57,969 nt of DNA from contig NZ_NSDM01000026.1 of NCBI RefSeq assembly GCF_030852425.1, positions 1 through 57,969 of the forward strand, read 5' to 3'. Each line of letters begins with the position of its first letter. Position 1 is the first letter of the stretch. This document shows positions 52,982 to 57,969 of the stretch, piece by piece. The translations under genes were made by a program, and so were the position numbers. The notes beneath the pieces are model-generated. The model did no database searches, was not told the origin of the DNA, and was given only the letters and a program-made list of their open reading frames with translations. This DNA is from Saccharothrix longispora. GTDB lineage: Bacteria > Actinomycetota > Actinomycetes > Mycobacteriales > Pseudonocardiaceae.

Positions 52982-53518
52982 ATGACATCCCGGGCACACC
53001 GGGTCGAGGCGACGGCCCCGGCCCACCCGCAGCGGCGCGGCACGAACGAGGTCGCCGAGTGGTACCGGTTCCGCCTCGGTTGGCCGGTGGAGATCACGGA
53101 CAGCGGCGTCGACCTCCCCCTCGCCGGCGGCATGGTCGCCTTCGAGGTACCCGTGCACCTGGCCGGGGGAGTCCTCAAGCGACTGACCGAACTCGGCGCC
53201 GTGGGTCCGGCCCTGCGCACGGGGGTGGGCAAGGACCGGGTGACGTTCCTGTGCGACGTCAACGACATCGTGATCACCCAGGCGGACGTGCCGCTCGGGG
53301 TCAGGTACCTGCGGGTGGGCACCGTGCTCCCGCTCCCGTCACCGAGGCCGTCGGGGGCGTGGTTCGTCGCGCCGGACCCGGATCGCGGGTGGCTGCCTTC
53401 CGCGAGCGCGGTACTGCACGCGGTGTGGCGCACCACCACGGCGGCCGCGCGGGTCATGTCCTCCGGCTTCGCCGTGCGCCACGTCGGGCAGGCCCGTCCC
53501 CGGAGGGGTTTCGCGTGA
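52982..53518 (+). CDS. Small primase/polymerase-like protein
   Basis: 178 aa from ATG 52982 with GGAAGGAGG eight bases upstream. The segment EVAEWYRFRLGWPVEITDSG, VDLPLAGGMVAFEVPVHLAG and a later RYLRVGTVLPLPSPRPSGAW resembles small actinobacterial proteins annotated as bifunctional DNA primase/polymerase N-terminal-like. The acidic residues of a real polymerase site cannot be placed. There is no helicase or replication gene nearby. Translation is coupled by GTGA to the next gene. Function uncertain. Confidence 0.6.
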   Translation: MTSRAHRVEATAPAHPQRRGTNEVAEWYRFRLGWPVEITDSGVDLPLAGGMVAFEVPVHLAGGVLKRLTELGAVGPALRTGVGKDRVTFLCDVNDIVITQADVPLGVRYLRVGTVLPLPSPRPSGAWFVAPDPDRGWLPSASAVLHAVWRTTTAAARVMSSGFAVRHVGQARPRRGFA

Positions 53519-53856
53519 TCGACCCGGCCGGTCTGTCCCACGCCGAGCCCGTCGTGTTCGCCGGTGACCTCTTCCTGCGGCTGGCCGCCGAGGGCAGGCT
53601 CGTGCTGGACCCCGCCGAGGCGGACCGGGTGATCGAGGGCCTGCGCCACACCCTGCACGTGCTCACCGACCGCGTCCACCTGGTCGAACTGCTGCACGAC
53701 ACCCCGCTGGACGACATCCGCCGCCTCCACCCCGAGGCGGAAGGCGCCGTCGTGGACGCGATGTTCGCCGAGCAGGTCTCCGGGGGCGCCCTGCGGCGTG
53801 CGCTCGACGAGTTGCCCAAGTACATCCGCGCCTTCGAGAACGCCAAGAGGCCGTGA
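53515..53856 (+). CDS. Small helical protein coupled to the primase-like gene
   Basis: 113 aa from GTG 53515 with CGGAGGGG upstream and a 4-base overlap with the previous stop. The sequence is rich in amphipathic helix: LAAEGRLVLDPAEADRVIEG, LHVLTDRVHLVELLHDTPLD and ALRRALDELPKYIRAFENAK. No membrane segment or signal peptide. It resembles, loosely, small actinobacterial helical proteins of unknown role. The fixed coupling suggests a complex with its neighbour. Confidence 0.65.
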   Translation: MIDPAGLSHAEPVVFAGDLFLRLAAEGRLVLDPAEADRVIEGLRHTLHVLTDRVHLVELLHDTPLDDIRRLHPEAEGAVVDAMFAEQVSGGALRRALDELPKYIRAFENAKRP

Positions 53857-54003
53857 GCCGATCACCGGCCGCCCGCGGTCGAGTCCTGCCGGTTCAACCG
53901 GGCAACGCGCACCCGATCATCGCGCACAGTCCACACCCCGCGTGTTGACCGCCGCGCGCGCCGGGTCGAGCCTCTCCCCGAGGGGTGAGCGGAAGGTGTT
54001 CGC

Positions 54004-55248
54004 ATGCACACGACTGATACACCGGGCACTCCGGCCGACTTCATGGCCGGGGCCTTCGCCGTGCTCGGGCAGTTCGCGCCCGACCCGACCGACCTGTTCA
54101 TCGGGCTGGTCTTCCGGGTCTCGGGACCGTGCCCGTCGGTGGACGCGGTGCGGGAACGCGTCGCGTCACGCCTGCACCGGTTGCCGCCGATGACCGAGAG
54201 GCTGGTCCCCGGCGAGGTGGCGCGCTGGGAACCGGTCCTCGACTTCGACGTGGACCACCACGTCCGGGTGTTGCCCCGCCAGGAGGGGGTGGCGACGGCA
54301 CGGGAGGTGTTCGCCGACTCGTTCGACCCGACCCGGCCGCCGTGGTGCCTGTGGATCTCGGACAACGGATCGGGCACGTGGGACGTCTACTACCTGGTGC
54401 ACCACGGGCGGCAGGACGCGGGTGGCGCGGTGCGCACCGTGGAGGCGCTGCTGGGTGACGGCGAACCCGCCACGTGGCGGAGGACCGGTGACCGCCGCCG
54501 GTCGTGGTCGCGCGGGTGGCCGGGCGCGGTGTCCCTGCTGCCCGACCTGCTGCGCACCCGCCTGCCCGCCGAACCGGCCCCGCGGTGGTCCGGCGGGGAC
54601 GAGCGGGTGCTCGGGCTGGGGAGCGTGCCCGTCGAGGACCTCAAGCGGGTCTCGCGGCGCAGCGGCGCCTCGGTCAACCAGGTCCACCTGGCGGCGATGG
54701 CCGAGGCGCTGGCCGGGTGGCTGCCGCCGGTGCCCGGCAGGCAGGTGTGCCTCCCCGTGGAAACCCGGCGCGACGGAGAACCGCACGACGACTTCGCCAA
54801 CCGGATCGGGTTGATGCGGGCGGTCCTGCCGTGCGGTGGTGACGTGACCCCGGCCGAGAGGTTGCGGGCCGTGGTGGCCTCGGCGAGCCGGACGCGGGTC
54901 GAGCGGCACCGCCGGGCCTGGCGCGACCTGGCCGACAACGCCCCGGGGCGGGTCGCCGGCCGGGTGCTGCAGCTGATCACCGACCCCTCGCGGGTGGGCG
55001 TGACGGTGGCGGCCGTCCGCATCCCGGAGCTGTCGGCCCTGATGGGCGGACAGGTGCTCGGCGTGACGGCGATCCCGTGGCTGCCACCCGGGCACACCTG
55101 CTTCGCGTCGCTCATCAGCTACGGCGACCGGGCCCGGCTGTCCGTCCTGGTGCCCGAGGGCGCGCCCGACCCTGCCGAGCTGATCCGGCTGTGGGTGCGG
55201 GCCGTCGACGCACTGGACGCGGACCGCGCGGACGTGTCGGCGAGTTGA
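54004..55248 (+). CDS. WS/DGAT-family O-acyltransferase
   Basis: 414 aa from ATG 54004 with GGAAGG upstream. The condensation-like catalytic motif is VHHGRQDAGG near residue 139, a form of HHxxxDG with Ala for Gly. Other family blocks include LPPMTERLVPGEVARWEPVL, FDVDHHVRVLPRQEG and FADSFDPTRPPWCLWI in the N-terminal half, and NRIGLMRAVLPCGG and ISYGDRARLSVLVPEGA later. Such enzymes esterify acyl-CoA with diacylglycerol or fatty alcohol, or transfer acyl groups in specialised metabolism. The catalytic His and Asp are kept, so activity is likely. A hairpin at 55416-55463 follows. Confidence 0.85.
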   Translation: MHTTDTPGTPADFMAGAFAVLGQFAPDPTDLFIGLVFRVSGPCPSVDAVRERVASRLHRLPPMTERLVPGEVARWEPVLDFDVDHHVRVLPRQEGVATAREVFADSFDPTRPPWCLWISDNGSGTWDVYYLVHHGRQDAGGAVRTVEALLGDGEPATWRRTGDRRRSWSRGWPGAVSLLPDLLRTRLPAEPAPRWSGGDERVLGLGSVPVEDLKRVSRRSGASVNQVHLAAMAEALAGWLPPVPGRQVCLPVETRRDGEPHDDFANRIGLMRAVLPCGGDVTPAERLRAVVASASRTRVERHRRAWRDLADNAPGRVAGRVLQLITDPSRVGVTVAAVRIPELSALMGGQVLGVTAIPWLPPGHTCFASLISYGDRARLSVLVPEGAPDPAELIRLWVRAVDALDADRADVSAS

Positions 55249-55598
55249 GGGGCCGCCTCGGCCCGCGCCCGCGTGCCTGACCCCCACCCCGTGCACGAGG
55301 ACGCGCTCGACGCGGCGCCCCGGCGCGGGCACGCCGCGGCCGGGCCGCCCTGTCGGGTGTGAGCACGTCGACGGCACGACACCGGGCTGCGCCGACCCGT
55401 TCGGCGGCGGCCGGACGGTCCAAGACCCCGCCTGCCCCGTCCGGTGGGCGGGATCTTGGACCGCCGGCGGACCGGTTCCCGGTCGGCGGCGACGATCGGC
55501 GGACGCCTGCGGGCACCCCGGTGCCCGCGTGGACTTCGGCCGCCGATCCCTCGTCGGACGTGGCCCGCGACACCGGGCGGACCGGTCGCCGGGCTCCC
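55249..55598. other. Convergent intergenic region with hairpin
   Basis: 350 bases between the acyltransferase (+) and the oxygenase (-). It holds the hairpin at 55416-55463; no gene is seen. Confidence 0.6.
55416..55463. terminator. Bidirectional hairpin
   Basis: A 17-bp stem with one mismatch, 55416-55432 against 55447-55463, and a 14-base loop, between convergent genes. Confidence 0.8.
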
Positions 55599-56456
55599 TC
55601 AGCCGGGGAGGTGCCGGGTTGGCGACTCGACGGGGTCCACGACCGCTCCACGCGAACGGCGCCAGCCCGCACGTGCCCGGGGGTGGAACCGGCGGTCGTG
55701 CGGGACGAGGCGGAACACCAGGTGCACGGCCCGGCCCAGGACCCGGTGCAGGCGCTCGTCGAGCGCGCTCCAGTTCAGCCCCAGCCGGTCGCGGATCACC
55801 GGGTCGTACAGCCCGGTGGTCAACCACCCGAGCCCTCGCGCGAGCAGGGACCACAGCGGTGACCAGAGCGCCTGCGGCACGGCAGGCAGGAAGTGGGGCT
55901 TCGGCAGACCGGCCAGGTCGAGCACGTCCCGGGTGGCCTTGTTGTCCACCAACACCCGGGAGCACATGTCGTCCCAGTAGGTCTGGAACTCCTCCCACGA
56001 GCCGGGCACCGGCCGCATGCTCAGGCCGTACAGCGCGTACCACTGGACGTGCTCGGCGAACAGCTGCCGCCGCGCCGCCTCGGGCACCCCGCCCATGAAC
56101 CTGTCCCCGAAGCGGATCATGGTCATGAAGAACACCGCGTGCGCCCAGTAGAAGACGTCCTGCTCCAGTGCGTGGTAAGCCGCGCCCGAGTCGTCCGCGC
56201 CCCGGATGGCGGTGTGGTGACCGCGCACCTCGACGGCGGTCTCACGGGCCCGCGCGCCGTCGTAGACGACGCCCAGGATCGGGTAGAACGAGCGGAACAC
56301 GCGCTTCCAGCGCTCGCCGAAGAACCGCGAGTGCTGTTCCACCGCGAGTCCCAGGCGCGGGTGCATGTTCTGCATGGACCCGGTCCAGAGCATGACGAGC
56401 ACGTTGCGCCAGTCGCCGAAGTAGCGCCACGTCAACGAGTCCGGGCCCAGCGGCAC
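55599..56456 (-). CDS. MpaB/rubber-oxygenase-family protein (DUF2236)
   Basis: 285 aa from GTG 56456, chosen for GGAG six bases upstream; the frame is open further upstream inside the preceding gene. The family pattern is clear: LTWRYFGDWRNVLVMLW near the start, GSMQNMHPRLGLAVEQHS, VYDGARARETAVEVRGHHTA, DVFYWAHAVFFMTMIRFGD and LFAEHVQWYALYGLSMRPVP. Conserved arginine and histidines bind heme b in latex-clearing protein relatives. Oxygenase or dehydrogenase activity on a hydrophobic substrate is expected. It follows an SRPBCC gene by 22 bases, so the two form an operon. Confidence 0.85.
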   Translation of the reverse strand: MPLGPDSLTWRYFGDWRNVLVMLWTGSMQNMHPRLGLAVEQHSRFFGERWKRVFRSFYPILGVVYDGARARETAVEVRGHHTAIRGADDSGAAYHALEQDVFYWAHAVFFMTMIRFGDRFMGGVPEAARRQLFAEHVQWYALYGLSMRPVPGSWEEFQTYWDDMCSRVLVDNKATRDVLDLAGLPKPHFLPAVPQALWSPLWSLLARGLGWLTTGLYDPVIRDRLGLNWSALDERLHRVLGRAVHLVFRLVPHDRRFHPRARAGWRRSRGAVVDPVESPTRHLPG

Positions 56457-56478
56457 GGGATCTCCGCGGTTCCCCACC

Positions 56479-56937
56479 TCAGCGCTGGTGGCTCGTGGAC
56501 AGCAGCCGGTCCAGGCCGAGGTGGCCACGCCGCATCGTCAAGGCGTGGTTGTGGGCGAAGGCGCGGCGGGCGACCGGGGCGAACACGCGCAGCAGCTTCT
56601 TCCGCGCGGTGCACTCCTGGGTGATGTGGACGTCGGTCGAGCCGTCGCCCCGATCGGTCACCGCGAAGTCGATCCAGCCGGCGATGTCGCCGTCGAGCGC
56701 CAGGCGGAAGTGCCCACCCGGCGCGTCGCGGATCAGGAAGCGGTTGGTGACCCTCAGCGTGTAGGGGAGGGAGGAGCGCAGCGCGATGGCCACCGCTTCG
56801 TCGTCGATCCGCTCGACCCGGCGGTAGTCCGGCCACCAGCGCGGGTACTCGTCGATCGCGACGAGCGCGTCGAAGACGGCTTCCTTCGGGTGTCCGACCG
56901 TCCACGAGAGGTCGAACCGGTAGAAGTTCAGGTCCAC
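56479..56937 (-). CDS. SRPBCC/START-like ligand-binding protein
   Basis: 152 aa from GTG 56937 with GGAAGG upstream. The helix-grip fold is recognised by FDLSWTVGHPKEAVFDALVA and IDEYPRWWPDYRRVERIDD at the N-terminus, the central strands ALDGDIAGWIDFAVTDRGDG and TDVHITQECTARKKLL, and a long C-terminal helix (HALTMRRGHLGLDRLL). Such proteins bind lipids or polyketides or act as cyclases/aromatases. With the MpaB-type oxygenase it may handle a hydrophobic substrate. Confidence 0.85.
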   Translation of the reverse strand: MDLNFYRFDLSWTVGHPKEAVFDALVAIDEYPRWWPDYRRVERIDDEAVAIALRSSLPYTLRVTNRFLIRDAPGGHFRLALDGDIAGWIDFAVTDRGDGSTDVHITQECTARKKLLRVFAPVARRAFAHNHALTMRRGHLGLDRLLSTSHQR

Positions 56938-57205
56938 GGCACACCTTCCATCCGATGGGCCCCACCCTCGTGAGCCGGGCCGAACGCTAGTGCCCTGTCG
57001 TGAGCGGGTCCGGTCGGCGCGCTGCTCTCGTCCCCTTCGACGGGAGGAGGTGCGCGTTCGGACAACCGCGGAGCGCCCCGGCCGACGAGGAAGGCCGTTC
57101 TTCCTGTTCAGGCACTCCTGCGGGGAATGCCGAAGTCCCGGATCGCGAGTCGGCCCATGATGCACGGGACAGGTGTTCCGCCATCACCCCGGAGGTCGTC
57201 CGCTT

Positions 57206-57969
57206 ATGACCGGAGCAGATCGCGATGCCGCCGACGAAGTGACGCTGGCGGTCAGGTGGCCGAGTCCACCGGACGGGCAGCACGCCGTGAGGTCCGCCGA
57301 CTGGGCGACGGGGTTGTTCAAGAAGCTCGACCCGCTGCCCAGCGGGCGCGAGCCGCTGCGGGTGGAGGTGGTGGGCGGCGGCCCGGTCGGGTTGTCGTTC
57401 GCGTGCACGCTGCGGGCGATGATGGGTGACCAGGTGGTGATCCGCATCCACGACCGGCGGTGGAAGCGGCAGGGCAACAAGGTCGTGTGGTTGGGGCAGG
57501 CGGAGGGCAACTTCCGGCGTGAGCAGGTCGTGACGTTGCAGAGCAACGTGTGGTCGACCCTGCCGCACCAGGTGCAGGAGCGGTTGTTCGCACAGGGGCG
57601 GTTCGGGGAGATGTGGCCGTTGGGCCCGGACTCCCCGGAGGGGAAGGGCCGGCCGCGCAACATCAAGATCCGGTGGATCGAGGACGCGCTGCTGGAGATG
57701 GCGCAGGAGGTCTACGACATCGAGCTGGTGCCGGGGCGCTACGAGGTGCCTCCGACTTGGGACGGCACCCAGGTCCTGGTGGTGGCGGATGGGGCGAACT
57801 CGCCGACCCGCGCGGCGTTGAAGGAGCACTTCGGCACGCCGGACCGCAATTTCTACTCGGTCGAGGGCGAGCAGTTGGTGGAGACGGTGCTGGGCATCCG
57901 GGTGCGGGGGAACTTCCCGGACGAGCACACGGTGCCGTTGACGGTGGGGCAGAACCGGTACCTGTTCAA
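57206..57969 (+). CDS. FAD-dependent monooxygenase, 3' end cut by window
   Basis: Starts at ATG 57206, GGAGG ten bases upstream, and is open to the window end (254 complete codons). The FAD-binding motif is EVVGGGPVGLSFACTLRAMM near residue 52, unusually late because of a 50-residue N-terminal extension (DEVTLAVRWPSPPDGQHAV). A second flavin block is VLVVADGANSPTRAALKEHF, the DG motif of class A flavoprotein hydroxylases. Probably a hydroxylase or epoxidase of specialised metabolism. The rest is outside the window. No gene is seen in 56938-57205. Confidence 0.85.
   Translation, partial: MTGADRDAADEVTLAVRWPSPPDGQHAVRSADWATGLFKKLDPLPSGREPLRVEVVGGGPVGLSFACTLRAMMGDQVVIRIHDRRWKRQGNKVVWLGQAEGNFRREQVVTLQSNVWSTLPHQVQERLFAQGRFGEMWPLGPDSPEGKGRPRNIKIRWIEDALLEMAQEVYDIELVPGRYEVPPTWDGTQVLVVADGANSPTRAALKEHFGTPDRNFYSVEGEQLVETVLGIRVRGNFPDEHTVPLTVGQNRYLF

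Noticed and set aside
1..57969. tRNA, rRNA and riboswitch elements
   Set aside because: No tRNA cloverleaf with CCA-type end, no rRNA segment and no cobalamin/zinc/nickel riboswitch core was recognised by eye; a covariance-model scan was not possible.

Overview
The base composition is very GC-rich, with GTG starts, many 4-base GTGA/ATGA gene overlaps, twin ABC operons, secreted CAZymes and a type I-E style CRISPR repeat. This points to an actinomycete chromosome, most likely a Pseudonocardiales genus of the Saccharothrix/Actinosynnema/Lentzea kind. That placement is inference; no marker gene is present.

Layout. 1-5.8 kb: a truncated secreted protein, a small secreted protein, and a four-gene minus-strand operon encoding two ABC-2 type exporters. 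5.8-14.5 kb: a scarred accessory region with a GH36 alpha-galactosidase fragment, a lone CRISPR-like repeat, a pectate lyase with a ricin-type lectin domain, two transposase relics, a GH43-like secreted protein, a secreted EEP-fold phosphatase/nuclease, a 3-repeat orphan CRISPR array, and a terpene-cyclase-fold protein with an odd C-terminus.

14.6-43.7 kb: the centrepiece, a metal-regulated thiazoline metallophore locus. Six related inverted-repeat operators (consensus near TGGAAATGATTGTCG, Zur/Fur type) lie in front of a CobW-like protein that has lost its GTPase motifs, an intact CobW/ZNG1-type GTPase, the NRPS-PKS operon, a type II thioesterase/flavin oxidoreductase pair, a methyltransferase-NRPS-reductase-methyltransferase operon, and a Fur-family regulator gene preceded by a small coupled ORF. 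A 98-aa protein with about 27 histidines sits beside them. The assembly line has one recognisable adenylation domain (cysteine code), three Cy-type condensation domains, one KS-AT-KR module and a terminal thioesterase. Three methyltransferase domains are separate from the synthetases, and two of them are fused in frame to the C-terminus of the peptide/nickel-type ABC importer (permease-ATPase-ATPase-MT-MT, 1529 aa). The gene content fits a zinc-responsive yersiniabactin/coelibactin-like zincophore with a dedicated importer. No starter-acid activating enzyme is in the window.

43.7-58 kb: a glycosyltransferase, a two-gene system (unknown protein plus LamG/membrane protein), a SAM methyltransferase overlapping a truncated DHA2 MFS gene, a PrpF-like isomerase, an amino-acid-binding lipoprotein, a small primase/polymerase-like pair, a WS/DGAT acyltransferase, an MpaB-type oxygenase with an SRPBCC partner, and a flavin monooxygenase cut by the window end.
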